A DNA stretch of 64,000 nt from Streptomyces flavofungini. GTDB taxonomy: Bacteria > Actinomycetota > Actinomycetes > Streptomycetales > Streptomycetaceae. Below the pieces are notes generated by a model. It did no database searches. It had not been told where the DNA came from and saw nothing but the letters and a program-made list of their open reading frames with translations. Position numbers and translations under genes: made by a program. The DNA lies in the NCBI RefSeq assembly GCF_014650815.1, contig NZ_BMVR01000005.1, positions 62,001 to 126,000 on the forward strand. Reading direction: 5' to 3'. Of this stretch, positions 1-7,655 are shown piece after piece; the first letter of the stretch is position 1; the number at the start of each line of letters is the position of its first letter.

Positions 1-62
1 GTCAACTCCCCTGAGATGGTCTGCAGTTGTATCGTCTGGTCGTGACCAAGGAGAGCGGTGCA

Positions 63-953
63 GTGAACGGCAGCAGAAAGACCTCCCCCCAGGACATCGC
101 CAACGCCCTGCGCGACCGCATCCGCACCGGCACCCTCAAAGCAGGCGACCGCCTCCCCACCCAGGCCCAGATCGCCCAGGAGTTCGGCGTGGAGCGCGGG
201 ACGGTGCGGCAGGCGCTGCTTTCGCTGCAGCGGGACGGGTTGCTGAACCACATCAGCCGGGGGAGTCCGCCTCGGGTCGCGGGGGAGGCGGGCGCCTCCG
301 CGGCGTCGGGCGGGCCGTCCCAGCCGCAGCCCCAGCCGTCGATGGTGGCGCTGTTGCCGCGCCTGGTGGAGGCGTTCCGGGAGCCGCACGTGCGGATCGA
401 CGCGGTGTCGTACACGGCGGAGACCCTGATGAACGCCGTCACCGAGCCGATCCGGCGGATCCACCAGGGCCAACTGCGTCCGGAGTCCATCGATGTGCGC
501 ATCCTGCTGCCCAGCAGCGCGATCTCCCTGGCGTTCCCGGTGCCGGTCGAGATCACGGACGAGCGGGACCGGGTCCGGCTTCAACAGCGCTGGCTGGCAC
601 AGCGGAACGCACAGGGTCAGGTCCTGCGGCACAACCTCGTCTCGCTGCGGCAGTCGCACGACATCGATGTCCACGTCACCTTCCGTGCCCTGCCGCTCAC
701 GACCCCCGTCAAGCTCTACCTGCTCAACAAGTCCGAGGCGCTGCTCGCGTACTACACGCTGGAGTCCATGGAGGTGCCGCTGGACGCGGAGGCCGGTGAG
801 AGCGTGCGCGCGTACGACGCCGGCGGACTGACCACCACCCTCTTCCCCTTCATCGACGGGGACAGCTCACGCGACTCGGGCTTTGTGAAAGAGTCCCAGA
901 AGTGGTTCGACGCCCTCTGGGAAACGATCACCACTGACCTGACACTCTCTTAG
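63..953 (+). CDS. GntR-type regulator with a degenerate PLD-like sensor domain
   Basis: Probable DNA-binding repressor. Residues about 5-75 form a GntR-type winged helix (ALRDRIRTGTLKAGDRLPTQ, then EFGVERGTVRQALLSL). After an Ala/Gly/Pro linker, residues about 105-295 form a second domain containing RIDAVSYTAETLMNAV, VRILLPSS and VKLYLLN. The last piece sits where phospholipase-D-like folds carry HxKxxxxD, but the His is replaced by Pro, so a sensor role is more likely than catalysis (inference). The same domain recurs in the membrane protein at 3214-4071. The GTG at 63 is preferred because AAGGAG lies nine bases upstream; in-frame TTG 27 and GTG 42 lack such a site. The HAD gene begins on the base after the stop, so the two are probably co-transcribed. 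Confidence 0.8.
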   Translation: MNGSRKTSPQDIANALRDRIRTGTLKAGDRLPTQAQIAQEFGVERGTVRQALLSLQRDGLLNHISRGSPPRVAGEAGASAASGGPSQPQPQPSMVALLPRLVEAFREPHVRIDAVSYTAETLMNAVTEPIRRIHQGQLRPESIDVRILLPSSAISLAFPVPVEITDERDRVRLQQRWLAQRNAQGQVLRHNLVSLRQSHDIDVHVTFRALPLTTPVKLYLLNKSEALLAYYTLESMEVPLDAEAGESVRAYDAGGLTTTLFPFIDGDSSRDSGFVKESQKWFDALWETITTDLTLS

Positions 954-1706
954 GTGACTCCTGAATCCACGCGACCCGATGCGAGAGCGACCGAGCCAGT
1001 GACAGGTTCGACCGACGACGTTCAAGATCTGATCGACATCGCCCAGTGCGTCCTCTTCGACTTCGACGGCCCCGTCTGCCGCCTCTACGCCGGGCGTTCG
1101 GCGGAGAAGGTCGCGAAGGAGCAGGTGCGCTGGCTGGAGGCGCAGGGGCTGCACGGGCTGCTCGCCGCGGGCATGCGCGACGAACCCGATCCGTACGTCG
1201 TGCTGCGCGCCGTGGACGAGCGCCATCCCGACAGCGATCTGGTCACCGAGCTGGAGGCGCGGCTCACGCACGAGGAGCAGAAGGCGGTGGCCTCCGCCTG
1301 GCCCACCCCCTACGCCGACGCGCTGATCCGCACCTGGTCGGCCACCGGCGCCCGGCTTGCCGTCGCCACGAACAACTCGCCGGGGCCGGTGGCCAGTTAT
1401 CTGACCGGCAGGGGGCTCATCGACTGCTTCACCCCGCACATATACGGCCGCACGCAGAACCTGAACCTGCTCAAGCCGGACCCGCACTGCGTCAACCGGG
1501 CCCTCTCCGCGATGGGCGCCGACCCGGCCCGCACCCTGATGATCGGCGACGCCGCATCGGACTACCTCGCCGCGCGCGCCGCCGGAGTGCACTTTCTCGG
1601 CTACGCGCGCAACGATCGCAAGCTGGGCGTACTCCAGAAAATCGGTGCCGAACGGATAGTGACGTCACTGCAGCCGCTGCTCAAGAAGCTCAACGGGGAG
1701 ACGTGA
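954..1706 (+). CDS. HAD-superfamily phosphatase
   Basis: Predicted cytosolic phosphomonoesterase of the haloacid dehalogenase superfamily, 250 aa. The nucleophile loop is FDFDGPV with D36 and D38; motif II (ATNNSPGPV), motif III (KPDP) and motif IV (MIGDAASDYLAARAAG) are all present, so the catalytic set is intact. The cap is helical, as in phosphoglycolate-phosphatase-like enzymes. The GTG start abuts the stop of the GntR gene, which implies translational coupling. The substrate is unknown. An APH-fold kinase follows 236 bp downstream, so a phosphorylation/dephosphorylation pair acting on one small molecule is possible but unproven. Confidence 0.8.
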   Translation: MTPESTRPDARATEPVTGSTDDVQDLIDIAQCVLFDFDGPVCRLYAGRSAEKVAKEQVRWLEAQGLHGLLAAGMRDEPDPYVVLRAVDERHPDSDLVTELEARLTHEEQKAVASAWPTPYADALIRTWSATGARLAVATNNSPGPVASYLTGRGLIDCFTPHIYGRTQNLNLLKPDPHCVNRALSAMGADPARTLMIGDAASDYLAARAAGVHFLGYARNDRKLGVLQKIGAERIVTSLQPLLKKLNGET

Positions 1707-1942
1707 CACGTGCCGCCACGCCGCCGGACTTCCGTCGCGAATTCGACCGTGTCCGTTTGCTGTTCGGGTGGCCCGCGGCGCCGGGGCTTCCGCAGGCTGC
1801 TGGGTGGTAATAACCCCCGACATATTCACCAGCGGCAGAAACGCGCAGTAATGGCACAGGCGCGCAAGGTAAGCAAGTGCGAGCGTCCGCATAGTGGTCA
1901 GGTGGTAAAGCGGGCGCCTTCGGGGGGATACGCTCTGCGCTC

Positions 1943-3124
1943 ATGTCGCAACCTCTGTCCGGCGGAGCCGATTCGGCCGCGCCGGTCGCACTCGGCCGGT
2001 ACGACCGGCTGGTCCACCGTTTGGCCGCCGCGCACCGCGAACGCCCTGATGGCGAGGTTGTGACCGGTTATCACAACAGTAACTACATCGTGCCGCTCGG
2101 CTGGCGGCTGGCGCTGTTGCTGCGGACGATGCCGTTTCGCGCCCGCGTGAAATGCCGTACGCCCCTGCAGGCCACCGAGGTCGCGCCGCGCATCTGGCCC
2201 CGCGAGAGCGAACTGCTCAAGGTGGTCACACGCCACCTCACGGAAGTCCCGGGCTGCCTGCTGGACTTCGGCGACTGGTCGATGCACGCCTACCGCGCCG
2301 GGCGTCCGCTGACAGCGGTCGACGAGAGCGAACTCCACGCCGACGAACTGATGGCCAGGCTCGCCGATTTCTTCGCCAGAACCGCGTCCGTGCCGGAGTC
2401 CGAGCTTCCGCCAAGACCCGACGGCTGGCCCGAGGACGGCGATTCCAACGGATTCCTCGCCTGGCTGATCGACTTCACCGAGAAGCGCGTGCGCCACGCC
2501 AACCGGCGGCGATTCGCTGCGTTATTCGAGGATATCGGCATTCGGCGGCAGGCGATGACCGAGTTCAAGAAGAGCGCCCCGCGGCTCCTTGAACGCCCCT
2601 TCTGTCTGCTGCACACGGATGTCCACCGCGCCAACATTGTGATCGATCGTAAGGAAATCGCCGTAATCGACTGGGAGTTGGCCCTCTACGGCGACCCCCT
2701 GCATGACCTTGCCACCCATCTGGTGCGTATGGATTACGACAAGGAGCAGCAATTCCGGATGCGGCGGCGGTGGACCGAGGCGATGGCGGCGGCGGGCAGG
2801 CGTGAGCTGACCGCCGGCCTCGACGCCGATCTGCCCGTCTACCTGGATTTCGAGTACGCCCAGTCCGTCTTCCCGGACGTCATGCGCGCCGCGCTCTCCC
2901 TGCCGGTGCGCGCGCCTGCCGACGACGACTTCGAGCGCGCCGCGGCCCGGGTCTGCCGGGCCCTGCTGCGGGCGGCCGAGCCGCTGTGCCTGGCGGAGGT
3001 GCCGGACCAGGCCCGCGCCGTCGAGGCCGTGCGGGCCTGGCACGCCAGGGTCCACGGGGGTGCCGAGGGTGCTGGCGCCGAGGCCCACGGGCAGGCGGCG
3101 GCCGGGCCGCGTCCGGTCGTGTGA
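1943..3124 (+). CDS. APH-fold small-molecule kinase
   Basis: Predicted phosphotransferase of the aminoglycoside/choline kinase fold, 393 aa. The catalytic loop HTDVHRANIVID has D226 in the base position, and the Mg-binding motif AVIDWELALYGDP has D243. The C-terminal 40 residues are Ala/Gly/Arg-rich and poorly conserved in appearance. The substrate cannot be read from the sequence; the antibiotic-resistance name of the fold should not be taken literally. A TACGCT -10-like hexamer at 1929-1934 lies eight bases before the ATG and there is no Shine-Dalgarno site, so a leaderless transcript is likely. The 236 bp before it show no other gene. Confidence 0.75.
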   Translation: MSQPLSGGADSAAPVALGRYDRLVHRLAAAHRERPDGEVVTGYHNSNYIVPLGWRLALLLRTMPFRARVKCRTPLQATEVAPRIWPRESELLKVVTRHLTEVPGCLLDFGDWSMHAYRAGRPLTAVDESELHADELMARLADFFARTASVPESELPPRPDGWPEDGDSNGFLAWLIDFTEKRVRHANRRRFAALFEDIGIRRQAMTEFKKSAPRLLERPFCLLHTDVHRANIVIDRKEIAVIDWELALYGDPLHDLATHLVRMDYDKEQQFRMRRRWTEAMAAAGRRELTAGLDADLPVYLDFEYAQSVFPDVMRAALSLPVRAPADDDFERAAARVCRALLRAAEPLCLAEVPDQARAVEAVRAWHARVHGGAEGAGAEAHGQAAAGPRPVV

Positions 3125-3213
3125 CGGCCGCCCGGTCTTCCTGACCGGCCCACCTGCGGGCACCATGAGCCCTTGCGTGCTCGTGTCAATTCCACGGTGG
3201 GCAGGGGGACTTG

Positions 3214-4071
3214 ATGAGCGGCCGTCGTATGGCATGGGGGTCCGGCTCGGAAGGGTGGGCACGGGCGGAGTCCGCCGTCACCAAGACACTTCTCCTCGGC
3301 GTCTTCGTCCTGGGCCTCGTCGCCCAGTTCGTCACCCCCGTCGGTGACGCGCTGGAGGGCAAGGCGTATCTCGGCGGGGCCGTCCTCAGCCTCGTCGGGT
3401 ATGTGCTCTACAGCGAGGTGCGGGGGCTCAATGTCGCGCTGCGGCCCGCCGTGCGGCGGGAGGTCGCGGCGAGTGAGCTGCGGGGGTTCTTCGGGGCGGC
3501 GCTGGGGCGGGCGGCGCCGCGGATCGATGCCATCGGGTTCACGGGGGAGACCGTCGTGAACGAGCTGGCGCGGTCGTTGGACGGGCGGCAGGGGGCGGTT
3601 CGGCCGGAGGTGGCGGTGCGGATTCTGGTGCCGGACTTCACGCGGGAGATGGCGATACCGGGCATGCTCGACGCCGACGGGAAGGCCGCGGACGACCCCG
3701 GCTTCCGCGCGGAGCTGCTGCGGCAGGTGCGGGGGTACGAGCGGGACATGGAGGTGCTTGCGCGGAGGATGAGCCACGACCGCAGGGGCGCGCTCGCGGT
3801 GGAGTTCCGGGTCCTGCACATCTCGCCGTTCGTGAAGTTCTGCCTCGTCGACAGGGAGCACCTCTTCGACGGGATCTACGACGAGGTCAAGGAGGAGCCG
3901 TCCCGCGACCTCCCCGCGCGGCAGGTCCTCGACCTCATGGGGTACGACTCGCTGCTCACCCACTGGCACATCGACGCCGGGGCGGCCGCCCGCGAGAAGA
4001 TCGCGCGTCGGCAGGAGCTGTTCGAGACCCTGTGGCGCGTCGCCCGCCCCCTCACCCCACCCGCCTCCTGA
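3214..4071 (+). CDS. Membrane protein sharing the PLD-like domain of the GntR regulator
   Basis: Protein of 285 aa with two hydrophobic segments at about residues 25-75 (TLLLGVFVLGLVAQFV and YLGGAVLSLVGYVLY), followed by a cytosolic domain. That domain repeats landmarks of the regulator at 63-953 in the same order: RIDAIGFTGETVVNEL, VRILVPDF, FVKFCLVD and RQELFETLW. The HxKxxxxD-like site again lacks His (Phe instead). The ATG at 3214 follows a GGGGGA ribosome site; a TTG three bases earlier is less likely. Its 3' end overlaps the convergent permease gene by 20 bp. A membrane-bound partner of the regulator is an inference. Confidence 0.65.
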   Translation: MSGRRMAWGSGSEGWARAESAVTKTLLLGVFVLGLVAQFVTPVGDALEGKAYLGGAVLSLVGYVLYSEVRGLNVALRPAVRREVAASELRGFFGAALGRAAPRIDAIGFTGETVVNELARSLDGRQGAVRPEVAVRILVPDFTREMAIPGMLDADGKAADDPGFRAELLRQVRGYERDMEVLARRMSHDRRGALAVEFRVLHISPFVKFCLVDREHLFDGIYDEVKEEPSRDLPARQVLDLMGYDSLLTHWHIDAGAAAREKIARRQELFETLWRVARPLTPPAS

Positions 4072-4849
4072 ACAGCACCCCCGCCGACCCGACCGCCCCC
4101 ACCAGAATCCCCGCGCACCAGGCCAGGGCCACCCAGGGTGTGGTGCCGACGGGCTGGTTGAGGAGGAGGCCGCGCAGGGAGTCGATGACGGGGGTGACCG
4201 GTTGGTGGTCGGAGAAGGCGGTGAGCCAGGCGGGCATGGAGTCCGTGGGGACGAAGGCGCTGCTGGGGTAGGGGAGGAAGCTGACGAAGAAGGTGTAGCC
4301 GTTGGCGGCCTCCGGGGACTTGGCCAGCAGGCCCACCGCCGCGGAGAGCCAGGACAGGGCCAGGATGAAGGCCACGAGCAGGGCGATCGCGGCCAGCCAG
4401 GCCGACGGTGTCGCCCGGGGGCGGAAGCCGATCGCGAAGGCCAAGGCCAGGACCAGTGCCGTTGCCAGGAGGTTGCGGGCCACCGAGGCCAGGACGTGGC
4501 CCGCCAGGATCGCGATGCCGCCCACGTCCAGGGAGCGGAAGCGGTCGACGATGCCGCCCTTCAGGTCCTCCGTGACGGCCACCGCCGTGCTGGACGAGCC
4601 GAATCCGGCGCAGAGGAGCAGGACTCCGGGGACCACGTACGTGACGTAGCGCGTGTCCGTGCCCGTGTTGATCGCGCCGCCGAAGAAGTACACGAAGATC
4701 AGGAGCAGGAGTACGGGCAGCGCCAGGGCCGTGATCAGCGCGTCCACGTTCCGGCGGCTCAGGCGGAGGGAACGCCCGGTCATGATCAGGGCGTTGGGGA
4801 GGGTGGGGAGGAGGTGGGGGACGGGAGGCGGCGGCGCGGTTTCAGGCAT
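4052..4849 (-). CDS. ABC-2 type exporter permease (DrrB-like)
   Basis: Membrane subunit of a drug/lipid-type ABC exporter, 265 aa, with about six hydrophobic segments (LALPVLLLLIFVYFFGGAI, YVVPGVLLLCAGFGSSSTAV, ALVLALAFAIGF, LAAIALLVAFILALSWL). The pattern fits DrrB/ABC-2 permeases, including the conserved FLPYPSSAFVPTDSMPAWL region before the last helix. Its start overlaps the 3' end of the ATPase gene by eight bases, so the two are made as one operon. The exported substrate is unknown. Confidence 0.85.
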   Translation of the reverse strand: MPETAPPPPVPHLLPTLPNALIMTGRSLRLSRRNVDALITALALPVLLLLIFVYFFGGAINTGTDTRYVTYVVPGVLLLCAGFGSSSTAVAVTEDLKGGIVDRFRSLDVGGIAILAGHVLASVARNLLATALVLALAFAIGFRPRATPSAWLAAIALLVAFILALSWLSAAVGLLAKSPEAANGYTFFVSFLPYPSSAFVPTDSMPAWLTAFSDHQPVTPVIDSLRGLLLNQPVGTTPWVALAWCAGILVGAVGSAGVLFRRRVG

Positions 4850-5903
4850 GGGTGGGCTCCTTGGGCGAGGGCGGCGGGGATGCGTCGGACGTCGGTGCCG
4901 GGGATGCCGTCAGGGTCAGGAACACCTCGTCCAGGCTCGCCGTGCGGAGTGCGAAGTGGGCTATGTCCGTTCCGGTCGGGTCCAGTTCGTCGAGGAGTGC
5001 GCGTACGTGGCGTGCGGTGCCGTCGGTCGGGAGGCCGAGGGTGCGGGTGCGCGGGTCGTGGTGGGTGGCGTGCGGGATCCGGGTGCGGACGCGTAGGTAG
5101 GCGTCGGACGTGGTCAGGGTGATGTCCAGGTGGTGGCCCGCCATGCGGGCCTTCAGGTCCGCCGCCGTGCCCTCGGCCACGATCACGCCGCCGTGCAGCA
5201 CCGCGATGCGGTCGGCGAGCTGGTCGGCCTCCTCCAGGTACTGCGTGGTGAGGAAGACCGTGGTGCCGCGCGCCGCCAGGTCGCCCACCACGTCCCACAA
5301 CTCGCGGCGGCCGCGCGGGTCCAGGCCCGTCGTCGGCTCGTCCAGGAAGATCACTGCGGGCTCGCCGACCAGACCGGCGGCGAGGTCCACGCGGCGGCGC
5401 ATGCCGCCGGAGTACGTACGGACGAGGCGGTCGGCCGCCTCGGACAGGCCGAACCGGGCCAGGAGTTCGTCCGCCCTGGCCCTGGCGGCGGCCCGGCCCA
5501 GGCCCGCCAGGCGCGCCATCATGCGCAGGTTCTCCGCGCCGGTCTGCGTCTCGTCGACCGCCGCGAACTGCCCGGTCAGGCTGATCGCGCGGCGCACGTC
5601 GCGGCGTCGTGCCCGGATGTCGTACCCGGCGACCCGCGCCGTGCCCGCGTCCGGCTCCGTGAGCGTGGCCAGGATCCGGACGGCGGTCGTCTTGCCCGCG
5701 CCGTTCGGGCCGAGGAGGGCGAAGACGGTGCCGGGCGGGACGCGCAGGTCGATGCCCCGGAGGACGGGGATGGGGGAGCGGGTGCCGTCGGTTCCTCCGT
5801 AGGACTTGGTGAGGCCGGTGGCCTCGATCGCGGCTTCGGTGACGGCGGCGCGATCTGTGGCTTCGGCGGCTTCGGGCATCGGCCCTCCCAGGGGTGCGGA
5901 CAT
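4842..5903 (-). CDS. ABC exporter ATPase (DrrA-like)
   Basis: Nucleotide-binding subunit of 353 aa partnering the overlapping permease. Walker A GPNGAGKT is at residues 65-72; the signature YSGGMRRRVDLAAGL and Walker B AVIFLDEPTTGLDPR follow, with a DrrA-type C-terminal domain ending in LDEVFLTLT. The start codon lies four bases from a pair of 17-bp palindromes, so the promoter is likely repressed by the divergent TetR regulator. The C-terminus (PAPTSDASPPPSPKEP) is a proline/serine tail. Confidence 0.88.
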   Translation of the reverse strand: MSAPLGGPMPEAAEATDRAAVTEAAIEATGLTKSYGGTDGTRSPIPVLRGIDLRVPPGTVFALLGPNGAGKTTAVRILATLTEPDAGTARVAGYDIRARRRDVRRAISLTGQFAAVDETQTGAENLRMMARLAGLGRAAARARADELLARFGLSEAADRLVRTYSGGMRRRVDLAAGLVGEPAVIFLDEPTTGLDPRGRRELWDVVGDLAARGTTVFLTTQYLEEADQLADRIAVLHGGVIVAEGTAADLKARMAGHHLDITLTTSDAYLRVRTRIPHATHHDPRTRTLGLPTDGTARHVRALLDELDPTGTDIAHFALRTASLDEVFLTLTASPAPTSDASPPPSPKEPTHA

Positions 5904-5907
5904 GTAC

Positions 5908-5945
5908 TGCGTAAGGCATACGCATTACTGTGTAAGGGTTACGCA
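5908..5945. promoter_or_regulatory. Two tandem TetR-type operators
   Basis: Two 17-bp inverted repeats in the divergent control region: TGCGTAAGGCATACGCA at 5908-5924 (perfect 6-bp arms) and TGTGTAAGGGTTACGCA at 5929-5945 (one arm mismatch). Their centres are 21 bp apart, two helical turns, which places both on the same DNA face. The size and symmetry fit TetR dimers. They sit between the exporter ATPase gene and the TetR gene, so they probably control both. Confidence 0.8.
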
Positions 5946-5998
5946 GAACTACGATGGCCGTCAAGCGAAGGCACGGAGAGGGTGAGGAGGCCGGGGAG

Positions 5999-6892
5999 AT
6001 GGTGGCGGACGGCGGCGGTGGCACGGGTCTGCCCGCGGCCTCGGGCGGGGGGCAGGATGCCGGTCTTCCCCGGACCTCGGGAGCGGGCCCGTCCGCGAGC
6101 GGGGAAACCGGGCTGCCCGCGAGTCTGGAAACCGCCTGGGGGCTGCGTGAGCGCCCCGCCAAGGGGCCGCGCCCCGGCCTCAGCCTCGACCGCATCGTCC
6201 GCGCCGGCATCGGCATCGCCGCCGCCGAAGGGATCGGCGCCGTCTCCATGGGGCGCGTCGCCAAGGAACTCGGCGTCTCGACGATGTCCCTGTACCGGTA
6301 CGTTTCCGCCAAGGACGAGCTGTACGTCCTGATGGAGGACACTGCCATGGGCCCCCCACCCCCGATGTCCCCGGACGTCACCGGCTGGCGCGCCCGGCTG
6401 GAGTGGTGGGCGCGCGCCCAGCGCGAGGTGTTCCACCGGAACCTGTGGCTCCTGCGGGTCCCGATCTCCTCGCCGCCCGCCTCGCCCCACTCGCTCCAGT
6501 GGATGGAGTGCGGGCTCGCCGCCCTCGCCGGTACCGGTCTGGACGAGGGCCGGAAGATCTCCGTGATCATGCTGGTCGGCGGCTATGTACGCAACGAGGC
6601 CACCCTGATGTCCGATCTGGACGCCGCCATGACCGCCCGCGGCCTCGCCCCCGACGAGGTCATGCGCCGCTACGAGCACACGGTCGACGCCCTCACCGCG
6701 CCCGACCCCGGGCGCTACCCGGCCGTGCGGCAGCTGCTCGGTTCCGGGGTCCTCGGCGTGCCGGACGCCTCGCCGGACATGGAGTTCGAGTTCGGGCTCG
6801 GGTGCTTGCTGGGCGGCGTGGAGGTGTTGGTGGGGTCCGGGGGCGAGGGCGCGTACGGCTCCGGTGGCGGGGGTGCCGCGTCCTCCGCCTGA
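5999..6892 (+). CDS. TetR-family repressor of the adjacent exporter
   Basis: DNA-binding regulator of 297 aa. After a Gly-rich N-terminal stretch of about 60 residues, a TetR helix-turn-helix is clear (LDRIVRAGIGIAAAEGIGAV, then VAKELGVSTMSLYRYVSAKD). The C-terminal ligand domain resembles the TetR_C families that accompany DrrAB exporters. The ATG at 5999 is chosen because GAGGAGG lies eight bases upstream; an in-frame ATG at 5954 has no ribosome site. It is divergent from the exporter and shares the two operators. The inducer is unknown, perhaps a transported drug. Confidence 0.82.
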   Translation: MVADGGGGTGLPAASGGGQDAGLPRTSGAGPSASGETGLPASLETAWGLRERPAKGPRPGLSLDRIVRAGIGIAAAEGIGAVSMGRVAKELGVSTMSLYRYVSAKDELYVLMEDTAMGPPPPMSPDVTGWRARLEWWARAQREVFHRNLWLLRVPISSPPASPHSLQWMECGLAALAGTGLDEGRKISVIMLVGGYVRNEATLMSDLDAAMTARGLAPDEVMRRYEHTVDALTAPDPGRYPAVRQLLGSGVLGVPDASPDMEFEFGLGCLLGGVEVLVGSGGEGAYGSGGGGAASSA

Positions 6893-6907
6893 GTCGGCGG
6901 CGTCCCC

Positions 6908-7582
6908 TCACGCGTACTGCGTAAGCCCCGAACTCAGCTGGTCAAAGGCTCTGTTCGCCTCCCGTACGGCGTCCGGGCGCACCTCCACCACCGGCTCGCC
7001 CGCGTCGACGCGGCGCCAGTTCTCCAGCGCCAGGACCCGCTGCGCCGCCAGGATCTGGGCGGCGGCGATGCGTGCGGTCAGCGGGGCGACGGGGTGCTCC
7101 TCGGCCGGCCCCCCGCCCAGTGCCGCCGCCAGCGCCCGCTCGGCCCGCTCCTGGTACCCGTACAGCCGCGCCACCAACGACGGTGTCCGGTAGAGGAGTT
7201 GGTGGAAGGCGAGCACCTCGGGTGCGTCGTTGAGGCCGGTCACCGGGTCGTGCCGGGTCAGGCCCGCCAGGAAGTGGGCGCGCAGGGCGGCCAGGGGGGA
7301 CTGGCCGGGGAGGCGGTCGGTGACGACCCGCGCCGCCTCGTCCTCGTGGTCGGCGAACCGGTGCAGGACCAGGTCCTCCTTCGCCGGGAAGTACCGGAAC
7401 AGCGTCGGCTTGGAGATCACCGCCGCCGCGGCCACCTCCGCGACGGACACCTTCTCGAAGCCGCGCTCCAGGAAGAGCGCGATCGCCGTGTCGGAGACGG
7501 CCTCGTACATCTGCTGCTTCTTGAGCTGCCGCAGGCCGACCGGCTGCCGCGGGCGCGCCGGTTTCGTCTCGTCGTCCGTCAT
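6908..7582 (-). CDS. TetR-family regulator divergent from helD
   Basis: Regulator of 224 aa with an N-terminal TetR helix-turn-helix (AVSDTAIALFLERGFEKVSV, then ISKPTLFRYFPAKEDL). The C-terminal domain resembles the TetR_C groups common in Streptomyces. It runs divergently from the HelD-type gene with 73 bp between the starts. That gap holds TGAGTCTCA, a symmetric 9-mer, and a run of GTAAC-like motifs that may be its binding site. Its 3' end faces the other TetR gene with a 15-bp gap. Control of helD is inferred from position only. Confidence 0.8.
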   Translation of the reverse strand: MTDDETKPARPRQPVGLRQLKKQQMYEAVSDTAIALFLERGFEKVSVAEVAAAAVISKPTLFRYFPAKEDLVLHRFADHEDEAARVVTDRLPGQSPLAALRAHFLAGLTRHDPVTGLNDAPEVLAFHQLLYRTPSLVARLYGYQERAERALAAALGGGPAEEHPVAPLTARIAAAQILAAQRVLALENWRRVDAGEPVVEVRPDAVREANRAFDQLSSGLTQYA

Positions 7583-7655
7583 GCTCCCCAGCGTACCTCA
7601 AATGAGTCTCAGTAATAAATGTAACTCGGTAACGTTTTCTTGTACGCTGGAGGGC
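7583..7655. promoter_or_regulatory. Divergent promoter region of the TetR and helD genes
   Basis: This 73-bp gap is AT-richer than its surroundings. On the plus strand TACGCT at 7643-7648 is a good -10 hexamer seven bases before the helD ATG, and GGAGGG lies between. TGAGTCTCA near 7602 is symmetric and could be part of a TetR operator. No single palindrome dominates, so operator placement is uncertain. Confidence 0.45.

Noticed and set aside
6915..6925. An exact copy of the 11-mer TACTGCGTAAG, also present at 5905-5915 over the TetR operator, at the end of the second TetR gene.
   Set aside because: Only half of the palindrome is present, inside coding sequence at a convergent junction; likely coincidence or a decayed site, with no regulatory position.
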